DNA from: Neopestalotiopsis rosae
Lineage: Eukaryota; Ascomycota; Sordariomycetes; Amphisphaeriales; Sporocadaceae
Assembly: GCA_023078685.1 (NCBI GenBank)
Contig: JALGAS010000004.1
Coordinates: forward strand, 3,720,001 to 3,784,000
Reading direction: 5' to 3'
DNA length: 64,000 bases
Shown: piece after piece, positions 22,884 to 33,906 of the stretch
Position numbering within the stretch: position 1 is the first letter of the stretch
How the letters are laid out: the number at the start of each line of letters is the position of its first letter
Made by a program: the position numbers and the translations under genes
Notes under the pieces: model-generated
The model's database searches: none
What the model was told of the DNA's origin: nothing
What the model saw: only the letters and a program-made list of their open reading frames with translations

Positions 22884-24080
22884 TTAACTCCATGCATAGA
22901 ATTCGTTCCAACGAAACTTGATGTTTTTTCCCCCGAGGCTCGGATTCAGCCTCACACAGGGCAAAATGTCTTGATTTTGTTCCTCCAGTTTTACGTTGAC
23001 GTGGAAATGAACGCGAATAAGTGCTGCGGCCAGACGCAACTCAGTGTTCACATTCCAGACAACGACCCGTGGCAAACCGCAGGTATGAGCCTCGTTCAAA
23101 GCAGCTTTCAGCATTGATGCGATAACTAAGACCCGGTCGTCCTTATCCTCGTGGATCGATATCCGCTGAACTGTTAGCTGCTGGCGATGGAGGTCATGAT
23201 ACTAGCACATCCAGGTCAATTTCGAGAGGCGAGTGGCACCCAGTGTGTAGTCCTGTTCCGGACATATAATGCGGCGGATGAGTTCTGCCCTATTGTGCGA
23301 CAGACTGATCAATTTCTCTTTCGGAAAGGCTGCGATATACATTTCCTTGAAAGTAGGCAGATTGAGGGGAAAGTTGATGAAATTAGTGGTGATCAGATCT
23401 CTTTCTCCCCAGTATCTGGCTGAAATGAAGGATTGGCCATCGTCACTGTGTATAGGAACCACAATGGGCCAATCCACATTCGCTGGAAGTTCTAGTGGAG
23501 TTTCCGGAGTAGAGATCGTACACTGCGATACTGGGAACGGTTGCCACCCCTTCCTGACAAAAAACTAGTGCATGTTAGAATTAGTGAACAATGTCGAGTT
23601 CTGATGAAAACGTACATCACCAATCGTCGAATACGCCATACTGACTTGGCATTCCTCGGCATCCAAGCAATCGGTCACATGTTTCAATAGCATGCTACCA
23701 AGGCCGTACCCGCGGAAGTTGTGATCGGTAACCAAAGCCGTGATACACTGCCCGTCCGTCTGCTTTATGCCGTGCTCAGCATCTTTGCACTAGAACCGCC
23801 GATGCACGGTCTTGCAAGTCGCAATAATCGCTAGTGGATGTCTTTCAAGTGCTAGACACCAGACACGCCAGGGACGGTAGTGTTTCCCAAAAGGCAGCCA
23901 ACTCAGGTCATCTTCGCATTCTTGATATTCGCTCTTGGATAGTGGTGGGCCGAGCGACGCCCAGCCCAACTCATAGCAATTCATGCACTGCTCCATGGTG
24001 GCCAAGCCCACCGTCATTCTGACTCCACTCCATGGGCCGCCGGCGGGACCAGTCACGGGGACGAGGAAGCCGGTGTCCAT
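22884..24080 (-). pseudogene. LYC1-like GNAT acetyltransferase, broken by two in-frame TAG codons
   Basis: The leftward translation matches a GNAT N-acetyltransferase resembling fungal LYC1-type (lysine acetylating) proteins. An upstream segment has LGPPLSKSEYQECEDDLSWL. Motif A is ALVTDHNFRGYGLGSMLLKH, followed by STIGD and, after intron 23565-23615, FFVRKGWQPFP. A C-terminal part runs to 22884. The frame is continuous over about 1.1 kb but contains TAG at 23792-23790, just before motif A, and TAG at 23204-23202 in a conserved stretch. No intron removes either stop. The start is uncertain: the frame is open from about 24240 but the first ATG is near 24078. Recent inactivation is the simplest reading; readthrough is less likely. 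Confidence 0.65.
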
Positions 24081-24717
24081 TTGTACTCTGAATAGAGTCT
24101 GTGGCACTCGATGCGAAGTGGAAGCCGATGCGGAGGCTGATCGGGTCGTCTCCAAGAGTGTTCTACTGCCGGTGCTATTGAATGAAACTTCCTGAGAAGC
24201 CGCTGTTAACGTCGACGTGAGAGAATGATATTTCTAGTAGCTGGGAGAGTTTGGCGTTATAATGGAAGCAAGACAAATACTCTTGATGTATGTTTTGACA
24301 ACTAATTGATTGTGCAGTGTGTAGAGTGTAGGCTCCATGTCTTGAGGGGCAGTTGTCCCATTGACGAAAAGCTGTTTCCTGGCAGGAAACCGCAAGTCTG
24401 TCTACCAACATAGCTTCCTACGCAATCGCGACGACATTACTGCAACGTCTACCGGCTTGGAGGAAACTAGTATCCTGGTATTGTTATATTCAACTTCGAG
24501 GTAGCAGTTGCCTTGTCATGCCCGTAACTTGTATGCATGCGAGATAAACAAACACTTGGATAAGGCCAAAAGGGTAGTATTTGACACACGGCACTGATAT
24601 CATCTTAATATCTGGACAATGGTGGCAATACAAAACATGCTCCTCATTGTTCTCGTGGACGACTACTTCCAACGATCTCACAGGAATGATACTAGAAATT
24701 ATACATTTTCACATCAA
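24081..24717. other. Intergenic region
   Basis: Upstream part of the broken acetyltransferase and 3' flank of the glycosyltransferase. A short perfect palindrome, GTTTCCTG-G-CAGGAAAC, lies near 24374-24390. No other gene seen. Confidence 0.4.
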
Positions 24718-26127
24718 TCAATCTTTTCTCGCATATTTCATAATCTCCCGCTCAATGATCCACAAACTGTCCAAGTCCTGGTTCTCCTGCATAAGCCTCG
24801 TAGCCCGAATCTTGTACTTGGGGTCAGCCAAGATCTTGTCGGCCGCGGCCGCGATGGCCTCGGAGGTCGGCGTCTGCGTCCGCAGGTTGACGGCAAATCC
24901 GGCCCATTCGGCGCGAGCCGTCACCTCGACCTTGTCCTCGGTGATGCCAGCAACTACCATGGGTACGGCGTTGATGACTCCGTGCATCATGCCGCCGTAG
25001 CCGCCGTTGCTGATGAAGACGTCGGCGTGCTCGAGGGCGGCGTCGTACGGCAAAAAGTCCACCACGCGCACATTGCTGGGCAGGTCGAGGTCCACGGGCA
25101 GCGCCGCGTCCTTGACGCCCAGGATGACGATGACTAGGACATCTTCCCGGTCTGCGAAAGCCTTGATGGTGGGGATGATGACCTCGTTGTAGTCAGTGGC
25201 GATGGTGCCTTGGGCGACTGGTATGACCTTTTTCCGCTTCGGGTCCGACGCGGCCAGCGCGCTATTCTCTGTGATCTCGGCCCACCAGGATGGATATTCA
25301 AAGTTCGGGTCAATGCCTCTCTTAGGCAGTGCACCAGCGAAACGGACGCTCGGGTGCAGGTCGGAGCGCGGGTACTCCAGACTCGGGCTGCACATTTGGA
25401 AAGTCGTGTCGTACGAGCAGATCCAGGCATCAAACATGAAGCAATCTGGTATTCTGGTACACCCGACATCCTTGAGGATTTGATTGTGCTCGTCGTTGAG
25501 TGGTTTGAATGGACCTTGGTAGATCATGTCGTTCATCAGTCTGTTTCTAGCCCGGCCAGACTCGGTTGCGTCGGGGACAAGACCAGGGCCAAAAGGCGCA
25601 ATGTCCTCGCTGCTTGACACCAGCGGAACGACATTAAGGTCGATAATTTTTGGGAATACATCGTAGCCTTTGGGGAGTGGTGCACCCAGCGTGAATGGGA
25701 GAAGAGCCATGGACATGGTTTCGGCGACAATGACGACGTCACGTTCGGGCTCCCGCTCGCGAACCATCTCCAGTAGTGACCGCATGTTTTCAGTACGCGG
25801 TGCTATCGAGGCCATGAATACAGTCCTCATATCGTACATGAGCTTCGGAAGCCCTAGCGGGTGCGCATCGCGACCCTCGAGACTGCCAGGCGGAAAGAAT
25901 GGCGTTGTCTCCCAATATTCGGCACCAATCTTCTCAACACTTGGCTTCAAGTCTGGGGCAGTCATGAAGATGACTTCAAAACCGCGCTTCACCATTTCAC
26001 GGGCAACGTGTAGCGCTGGCGCAGAGTGGCCCATGATGGGTCCAGCTGTCATGACTAGCAAAGGCTTCTTCTTGTCCTTGGCCATGATGGGAACAGCCAT
26101 CTCTTTCCCCGTGTGGTCGACCGTCAT
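24718..26127 (-). CDS. GT1/GT28-type UDP-sugar glycosyltransferase
   Basis: A GT-B fold glycosyltransferase that would move a sugar from a nucleotide donor to a small lipophilic acceptor. Single exon, 469 residues, starting at the ATG at 26127. The N-terminal acceptor domain begins PLLVMTAGPIMGHSAPALHVA (glycine-rich first loop with His). The C-terminal donor domain has VIPVAQGTIATDYNEVI, then VRVVDFLPYDAALEHADVFI, then SNGGYGGMMHGVINAVPMVV, the position of the donor-binding HGG motif with His replaced by Asn. TEDKVEVTARAEW follows. The lack of introns and the bacterial-type sequence suggest old transfer, but many fungal members share this. No cluster partner is adjacent. Confidence 0.88.
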   Translation of the reverse strand: MTVDHTGKEMAVPIMAKDKKKPLLVMTAGPIMGHSAPALHVAREMVKRGFEVIFMTAPDLKPSVEKIGAEYWETTPFFPPGSLEGRDAHPLGLPKLMYDMRTVFMASIAPRTENMRSLLEMVREREPERDVVIVAETMSMALLPFTLGAPLPKGYDVFPKIIDLNVVPLVSSSEDIAPFGPGLVPDATESGRARNRLMNDMIYQGPFKPLNDEHNQILKDVGCTRIPDCFMFDAWICSYDTTFQMCSPSLEYPRSDLHPSVRFAGALPKRGIDPNFEYPSWWAEITENSALAASDPKRKKVIPVAQGTIATDYNEVIIPTIKAFADREDVLVIVILGVKDAALPVDLDLPSNVRVVDFLPYDAALEHADVFISNGGYGGMMHGVINAVPMVVAGITEDKVEVTARAEWAGFAVNLRTQTPTSEAIAAAADKILADPKYKIRATRLMQENQDLDSLWIIEREIMKYARKD

Positions 26128-28863
26128 GATGGCAAACGATATGCAAGAAGGACTCCAATGAAGTAGGGGTTGTCGTCGTGTTAGCTGACTGATTTGATAC
26201 CGGGTGACAGCGAGGCACGTCTGCCATTATATACAACATGCCGGCGCCCCTAATCTACCCGTACGAGTTATGCGTAAACGATGGGGCCAGTTAGTGTCAA
26301 GCCATGATGCACGGGTTTGGATCCGGCGGCCGTGTAGTAGGTCTGATATACACCGAACTAGCCAGTCGCTTGACACGCTACTACGTTGAATGTACCATTG
26401 CTTGTATCGAAACCAGTGTGGCAGGATTACGATCCATATCAGAGGTCATGATACGAACGAGACAAAATCATCTCACCGTAGCCGTCACAGAGACAACGTG
26501 GCATCGCAGCATATGGTGGATCGGTATCTAGCATGATAATCCTCGTGATTGCGCGTTTGCTGGCTGGAGAATCACCAGCTGTGCGACGAGAAATGTTTGC
26601 TTCTGTACAATCTGCGACGCTATAATTGGGGCCGTTTCCATCTGAGTCTGAACGCGCAGGTGGGATGGTGCATGGCCCAAAGGAACAGTACCGAAAGTGC
26701 CTCGCAGCTCCAGGTCGACGTGTATGAACAAAGCGAAGATACATTCCCTGGTTTGTAGTCCTTCAGCAAGATTATGAACAGGCGCGTACTATTCTATTGT
26801 TCCGTGATGAATGCTGCCAGATGTCAAACGGCGAGCCCTTCCATGCGCCTCAAAGTTCCAGTGGGTGGGCCAGTCTCGGGTCCCTTGATAGGCGTCTAAG
26901 CGGGTAGCTGAGAGGGTACCCGGCGGGGCTGGCGCCAGCAATCTGATCGTCTGTTCGTGCTCACCCAAAAAGCGTTGATTAGCACGGAGCAAAGCGCTAA
27001 ATTGCCCACCTAGCAAAGCGACGTCTACACGTGTAAATCCATGATATGCCTGCATTTGGAAGCGGGCTTTGATAAGTAATGAGTGGGATCAATAAGCGAG
27101 ATTTCATATGCACGTTGCGCGTAGATATTGGCTGGTCCTTTGAAGGAGGCTATAAGAAATGAGACGTCATCTTTGATATATCATCGCTTGCGAAACCAAA
27201 AGGCCCCATGCTAGTATTCAGCAGCTCATGCAGGTGAGATTCTTATGCCTGTCAAGTCCTAAAGCCGCCTCTACAGTGGACCGCGGCTGCCGAGTACCAG
27301 TAGGGCGGGCGAGCTAGCGGCCGCACCCCTGTGCACGGCGGCCGCTTCTTGGCTACCAGTCTTGGCCTCCACATGGCATCGGCCGCGCTTGGGGTCTGTT
27401 TCCTTTATTTCTGCCCTGCATACCGGTGAGCTCCTGAGTCCTAGGTTTGCTATTTTAAGGTCCATCCTCATTGGGACTTTGGGTATCTCATGGTCTCGGC
27501 TCGGGATGGGGCCGCATCCATGATCCTCGATAGATTCGGCAAGGCTCGTATTATCGTTGCACTGGTTGAGCTGCAGCTACGGCTTCGTACAGCTTGCTTC
27601 CCACAGCCCTATTGGAGGGTATGATAATAACGTTTCCTATGTTCTTGAATCGTACGAGCCACTATAATCAACCCGTGGTGGCAGGATCACCTACGTTATA
27701 GGACAGTCCTCAAAATTCTGCTGTGTCATGTACGCATTTACTTCAGGACCATTTGAGATCAGCGCAGGTAAGAACATATGACATTGAGTGCTATATCGAA
27801 ACAAGTCGATCAATTTGCTTATCAAAACCATCAGTCCATCTACACAGGTAATTAATTACAACACCAAACCCACAGTAATCCGCCACAACGACCATTGGCG
27901 TCCTAAGTGAAGATGTGTCGTTTGTGAGCGTCGTCTGATTGCTGTGAACTGGAGCCCAGCGTTGTGTGATGTCGATCACATACAATATATACCCTGCTCC
28001 AGCTACGATGGAAGCTGTACTAACCTATAATCGAGATCTCAGAGATGTCCGACTTGAACTTAGTCTTTGATCTGAAAGTGCATGAAACTTTAGCAGGCCA
28101 GATTCGTAGGCAAAGGTGATAGTGTAAAAAGGTCATCGCACACAGAGACCGAGGAATTTTTGATTTTCCATGAAATGCTATTCTCTCCAGGGTATCGCTG
28201 CCAATATGCTGGAGACATAGCTCCGAGACGCTGCAAAGTAAATTGAACCGTATTTGTCAAGTCCGCCCGTCGGCAAACTGTGGGTTACCACCGACAACCT
28301 TAACTCAATCTCGGCCCTCCTATTGATAACGATAACAACTGCCGGATTGTGCATATTGGGGAGCAGCGCAGTGGCTCTTACTATAGACATTTGTCTCGGA
28401 CCCTACCACGAATCATGCATCCTTGAGACTTTGGGGCAGCTTACCTGAAGAAGCGGGATGGAAGTGCCTCCAGCAATGCAGCAGGCCGAGGTCTGGCGAG
28501 CGAGTGAAACTTGCGTGAATCTTGATTTCTTCTTTGCCTCTTCGTTCTTCTTGCCAGGCTTCTAGGGATGAGATCGACTCAACTGGCCCTTTGTCGTCAG
28601 GCAAGAGACGTGAATGCGCCATATTTCCACGGGCGGCCTTATGAGGCGGCTGGTCGACGTCATATTCGTCCGAGATCTGAGTCCTGGCTAGGAAGTCTTT
28701 GGAAATAAAGTCCCAGCGGAAACGCCTACGCGGGTACTCATTGCCGGCCTTTGCTGACAAAGTTTACGGTGCGTCGTTACAAGTTACTCATATACAGACG
28801 TGACGGACCATTCTACCGAATACCCCCAGAAGTATAGTCATTCATCACTATCTCACATTCATC
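26128..28863. other. Long intergenic region
   Basis: About 2.7 kb with no supportable gene. Open frames on both strands are under 120 codons and lack domain character; the longest (28760-28413, leftward, hydrophilic) has no ATG start. Two NotI-type palindromes GCGGCCGC lie 13 bp apart at 27317-27324 and 27338-27345. The region could hold relics or unannotated RNAs that cannot be seen by eye. Confidence 0.4.
26227..26233 (-). promoter_or_regulatory. TATA element of the glycosyltransferase gene
   Basis: TATATAA on the minus strand, 100 bp upstream of the start codon at 26127. Distance and sequence suit a core promoter. Confidence 0.5.
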
Positions 28864-31139
28864 ATGCCTCTTTTCGAAACCCTGCGGGTGACTGTGACAT
28901 CTTTCTTCACTCTTGTAGCCCTGAGCCCAACATCGGATTGGCCTGAGGATTTTCAAAGGCCTCTCCCGATACAAGATCCGACTACTGATCTACTCCCGAA
29001 CACAGGAGGATATCCCAGATTCCGTCCTCCCGGTGCGCCAAATGATTTCCAGTGTGAGTATCCTGATATGGTAGGTTGGGAAGATTGCTCCCATGACCTA
29101 GACCGCAAATGTTGGTTACGAAATGTGGAAGAAGGAAAACAGTTTGATATCAATACCGACTACGAGATGTTCTCGCCTCGAGGTATAGATCGACATTACA
29201 CTCTCGATTTGGCCGATGGTTGGTACTCAGATAATGGCCTGAATTTCACCGAAGCAAAGCTGTTCAATCGCACATATCCTGGGCCTTGGATACAGGCTTG
29301 CTGGGGAGACCAGTGAGTTGCATCCCAATAGTTGCAGCACATGAGAACGACACTGACGCTGAGAAAGTTTGATTGTGAATGTCACCAACAGCTTGAAACA
29401 CAACGGGACATCGGTGCATTGGCATGTCAGTATGGAGTACCCCTTGAGAAGAAGGCTTACAAAGCTCACGTACCCAAGGGCATCCGACAAGGGAACACTA
29501 CCCACATGGACGGAGTCAATGGAGTTACGCAGTGTCCGATTGCTCCTGGAGACTACTTTGTGTACAACTTCACATTGCAGCAGTACGGATCGTCGTGGTA
29601 TCACAGCCATTACAGTGTGCAGTACGCCGATGGTGCTGCGGGGCCTTTGACAATCCATGGTCCTTCCTCTGGAGACTGGGACGAAGCTATCTCACCGCCT
29701 TTGATCATGACCGATTGGTTGAACATATCTGCATTTCAGGGCATAGATCACTCATTGCCGCGCAAGAGAGACATCCTTCTCAACGGCCGTGGTAACATTA
29801 CCAGATTCAACGGTACGATCAGCCAGACAGAGATCAAAGCACCCTTGGAAGTTCACTTCCAAAGCCCTCGTCCTGGACAAGGGTGCAAGAAGTACCTTCT
29901 ACGTGTCATCAACACGTCATTTGACACGACTTTCGTCTTCAGTATCGATAATCACCTGCTTCAGATTGTCAGCGCCGACTTTGTTCCGATTCAACCCTAT
30001 CATAACACATCAATCCTCGTCGGTATTGGCCAACGATACAACGTTGTAGTCGAAGCAAATCCATTGGACAAAAGCAGTCCACTCGCCAAAGACGGGAATT
30101 ACTGGATCCGTATGGAAATAGCCGACTGCTTTGGACAGGATCTACCCATATGTTCAACACCCACACCTTCATCGTACAGTGAGGTTGGCATTCTACGATA
30201 CGACTCATCGAGCACTACCAATCCCTCGTCGCAGAAATGGCCTAATATAGCATTGAACTGTTCCGACGAGACTTATACGAGTTTGAATCCGATCCTGCCA
30301 TGGACTGTAGCTGCGCCAAGCAATGGGGAACAGAACGCCGAGTCCCCTCACTTTGGGGAGCACTTTGAGGTTGACTTCCAACCCAAACCAATGCCATCAA
30401 CTTACCCATTCGCCAATTTCGCCATGGACGCAGGCAAGAAAGGTATATCTATGCGTGTGAACTATTCAGATCCCATTTTTCTCCACCTTGACCCCAAGGA
30501 TCCGACCCCTCTAAGAAACGATGCTTGGCGCGTGCAGTATGAAAACTACACAAAAAGCGATTGGGTAAGTTGCCTCGGGAAAACCCACGAACGTTAAGTG
30601 ATTAACTTGTCCGCCAGATATACCTGGTGTTACATGGCCAGAAGGGCCAGGGTGGCAAGATGGAGACAACGGGGGCTCATCCAGTAAAGATATTCTCCTA
30701 CTACCTGCAACCGATAATACTAACCCAAGACAAGATCCACCTGCACGGACACGACTTTGCTATCCTCGAGCAAGCCCAAAACAAGGAGTGGGATCCTAAG
30801 AACATGAGCCTGAAATTGAATAATCCGCCGCGTCGTGATGTAGTCCTTTTACCCACCGACGGCTACGTCGTGATCGCTTTCAAAGCTGACAACCCTGGGC
30901 CTTGGCTCGTACATTGCCACATCGCTTTTCATATCTCGGAGGGTTTGGGCATGCAGATACTTGAGGACCAAGCGGGTGCATTCAAGCTCTGGCCCAATAA
31001 TAGTCCGGCGATCAAGGAAACTCTGCGGGTATGCAAGAACTGGGACGCGTGGTATTCAGACCATACCCATTGGGCAAACAAAGGCAACTGTACAGATAAA
31101 GACATGGCATGGTGTTTCCAGGAGGATTCCGGCGTGTGA
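28864..31139 (+). CDS. Laccase-like multicopper oxidase
   Basis: A secreted multicopper oxidase that oxidises phenols or metals with reduction of oxygen to water. Five exons: 28864-29312, 29368-29425, 29479-30564, 30618-30683 and 30735-31139, 687 residues. Intron 30684-30734 is 51 bp and stop-free; removing it restores motif L3 as HPIHLHGHDF (residues 552-561). The other copper motifs are HWHG at 167-170, WYHSHYS at 209-215 and HCHIAFHISEGLGMQ at 613-627. All ten expected His ligands plus the type-1 Cys are present. The axial position after the last motif appears to be Met (GMQ). A hydrophobic N-terminus suggests secretion. The N-terminal extension before the first cupredoxin domain (about 100 residues) is longer than in typical laccases. 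Confidence 0.92.
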
Positions 31140-33099
31140 CGATAAGATGAAGTGGAATCAGTGGAGTTGGTAATGTGTTCAATAGTAAGAATGCCCGAGA
31201 TCATCTGAAGAGGTATTGCATTGACAAGCTCAGTTCATTCCATTAAATGATGTTGATAAAATCAAGACCTTGGAAATTCCCTAGCGACCGAGAAATTTCT
31301 CAGTTTCAAAGCTTCGAGTTTTGAACTTGAGATACTTAAATAGACAGCTCACTTTAGCACTTCACTCAACCTTCCACCACCCAAAACGCCTCAGCACTTA
31401 GATCTACTACGAAAGAACTCCTTTGCAGGAACGAAAAGGACCAGAATTAAGCGGCTGAGGTTATCAGTCCTCATTGCATATCAGATACTGGGGTTCATGC
31501 ATCTTCAAGCCGGAACGCTGTATGCGCAAGGCGGCTCTCTAGATGACAAGAAGTCACGCAACCGACCAATAAGTGGGTATATCAATATTATTGAGCACTT
31601 CTATAGATTCAAAAACCACAACATTCACCTGCCTATTAAAATAAGAAGTATGACAGGAGCCACCGATCGAATTTAAGCTTGACGTAGCTGCCGGGGCTCT
31701 GATATAAATGCATTCCTAACTTTGCCTGTATTTGGAAGAAGGTCGTGCAAGAGTAGACACTCAGCAGAATTGTGTCGACCTGTTGGTACTAATCGGGTGA
31801 GATATATTCCAGAATCTAGTCTAGTATGATCTTTTCGAACTGGATTCAAAATCATTGGATACCAACAGCACTAGCAATTCAGTCCATTTTTTGCTGGGGC
31901 CTCCATCCTTGGTGTATGACACTTGGTTTGTCAAGTACTTGTGAACCATTAATTTTGCAGAAGAATCTTGAACAATTATAATCCAGGGAACGCGGTTGGC
32001 TGAGATGGCGCCATGCCCATTATGCTATTGTGCTTGTTGTATGAGTTAGGTGATGCTGAAATAATGTGAGTTATGCTTGCCTCAGAACCCCGGCACCAAA
32101 CGTCCACTCAGCTGCCGCACGACTCTTGCAATACTTCTTAGATGTCAAGGCGAGATCGAATACCCGATGAGGAATGTCGCATGCGAAGACAGATGAAAAG
32201 CGCGTCGAGTCATGATCTGGAATAACCGGATAACAGCATATGTAAAAGTGGCTATTTCAGCGAGACAGGCCTTCGATGTGGACTTTCCGCAGATTCAAAT
32301 GTGAGTTCGGAAGGTGTACCACTGGGCAAAGTGTATGGAGATCGTTCATGACAAATACAAGGTATTATATCTGTAAGCACATTGCTTGGCAATTATGGGA
32401 CGCTACATCATACCACATGCGACCTGAGAATACGAGATGCGACTTTATTCAGCCCTGAAGTTGCATCGCCTGGGTCGCAATCTCATGTACAGGGGTTGAT
32501 GCTAAATCCCAATAGAGTTGCCGGCCGAGTGCCTGCATATGCCGAAGCGGATGCAAGCGAAATCTGTCAAAGCTTCTTCTACTAGACCAATTGAATTAGT
32601 GGACGAAAACAAAAGGAATTGCAGTTTTGGCTTACCTACTCGATAGCGTAAATGATACATCACCACTATGAAATTGATGCAAGTGCCGATATATGTAGCA
32701 TGAGGATTTTAATTCATGCAGGCTGGGCAGTAGTTCTACGATGCTGATCGGCGATGCTGCAGGGCCCAACTGAGGTGCTCACCCCTGCAAAATGCCGGCA
32801 GCGTTGTAGCGCGTTGGTCTTTATTAAGGAAGGTAGCCGGTTCCGCCAACTCTAAATGTTGGAGTATCTTATGGAAGATCCTCAGATTCCCCATAACATT
32901 GCAACCCAACGAACCTCCAAAGAGCCTCGGCCGAATGACGTCCGGCGAAGCATGAGTATGGAATGATTCGACGTCACACCATAATGGTTCTCCAGAGCAA
33001 GCCTATAAATGGTGTCTTCGTCGGTCTATCGTTCGTCAACACCTTGTGCTTTTATCGCTCAGAATATCCTTTATCCATTACTCTTATAAGATTGCGAAC
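31140..33099. other. Intergenic region
   Basis: About 2 kb, rather AT-rich, without a supportable gene. Frames are short on both strands. The right end carries the promoter of the small secreted protein gene. Confidence 0.45.
33004..33009 (+). promoter_or_regulatory. TATA box of the small secreted protein gene
   Basis: TATAAA 91 bp before the ATG at 33100, consistent with a short 5' UTR. Confidence 0.6.
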
Positions 33100-33432
33100 A
33101 TGAAGGTCAACATCGCTCTATCCCTACTCTCGCTCCTCCCCGCGGCCCTTGCCACGACTTGCGTCGCGGAATGCGGCTGCGCCGGCTGTGGTCAAGTTGC
33201 CAGTGCCGCTTTCGTCCAAGATGGCAGCGACCTGGTGGCTGACGCTCCTGGCTGGGGAACTTTGACCTTGTCTGGCTCCACCATTGAGCTTGAAAACGAG
33301 TCCGACAGCGTCTTGACCTTTAACAACTATGGCAGTGTCTGTTACTACATCTCTCCGCACAGCTCTTGCACTGTTGGCAAGCCCGATTCCTTCAACACTG
33401 GCTTGGGTATCCAGGTCTGGCAGCACCCGTGA
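33100..33432 (+). CDS. Small Cys-containing secreted protein (effector-like)
   Basis: Not recognised as a known family. 110 residues. The predicted signal peptide is about 1-18 (ends PAALA), and the mature protein is about 92 residues. Six cysteines: four clustered at the mature N-terminus (CVAECGCAGC) and two later (VCYYISPHSSC). The rest reads as beta-rich (GTLTLSGSTIELENE). A TATA box lies 91 bp upstream. Just after the stop, a well-formed intron (GTAAGC at 33453, CACTAAC branch, GCATAG at 33514) lies in the 3' UTR. Alternatively, a donor GTGAGC at the stop codon would extend the protein by about 20 residues. Size, secretion and Cys make it an effector candidate; that is inference. Confidence 0.7.
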   Translation: MKVNIALSLLSLLPAALATTCVAECGCAGCGQVASAAFVQDGSDLVADAPGWGTLTLSGSTIELENESDSVLTFNNYGSVCYYISPHSSCTVGKPDSFNTGLGIQVWQHP

Positions 33433-33906
33433 GCGGCACTGTGCATGGCATGGTAAGCTCGAGTTTGAGAATGTTCATTCTTTGCGATTTCACTAACGTG
33501 GTGTTGCCGCATAGCATGGTCGCTCGAGTTTCTTGGCCAGGGACGATGAGCAGTCTAGGAGGACAAAGGTCATCTTAACAAGAACAGAAGCTATGATACT
33601 GGAAAGTTGATCCTAGTAGGCCAGAGGCATGGAACAGGTTCACCAGTTGTCATGGAGGATTGAGTCATTGATACAAGACATTTATTTACTATCTCTCATG
33701 TTGTCTGCTGTGATGTTTTGAAGTCAGATCTCGATTTCTTTACGAGTGAATGTTGTGACAACCCGAAACTGCTTCAGCATAGTAGTCTCCATCTTTCAAT
33801 CAATTACCCTTTTTCTCGCTTTACGAATGAAGAGTACATGTCCCATCTCTCTATGACATTGAACTTAACTCGCCGGTCATTTGTATATACGCATAGCCTT
33901 ATCACT

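Noticed and set aside
27317..27345. Two GCGGCCGC palindromes 13 bp apart
   Set aside because: Short, GC-rich and without flanking structure; probably chance in a GC-rich patch.
28413..28760. Leftward hydrophilic 115-codon frame
   Set aside because: No ATG start, no good splice acceptor chosen, no domain.
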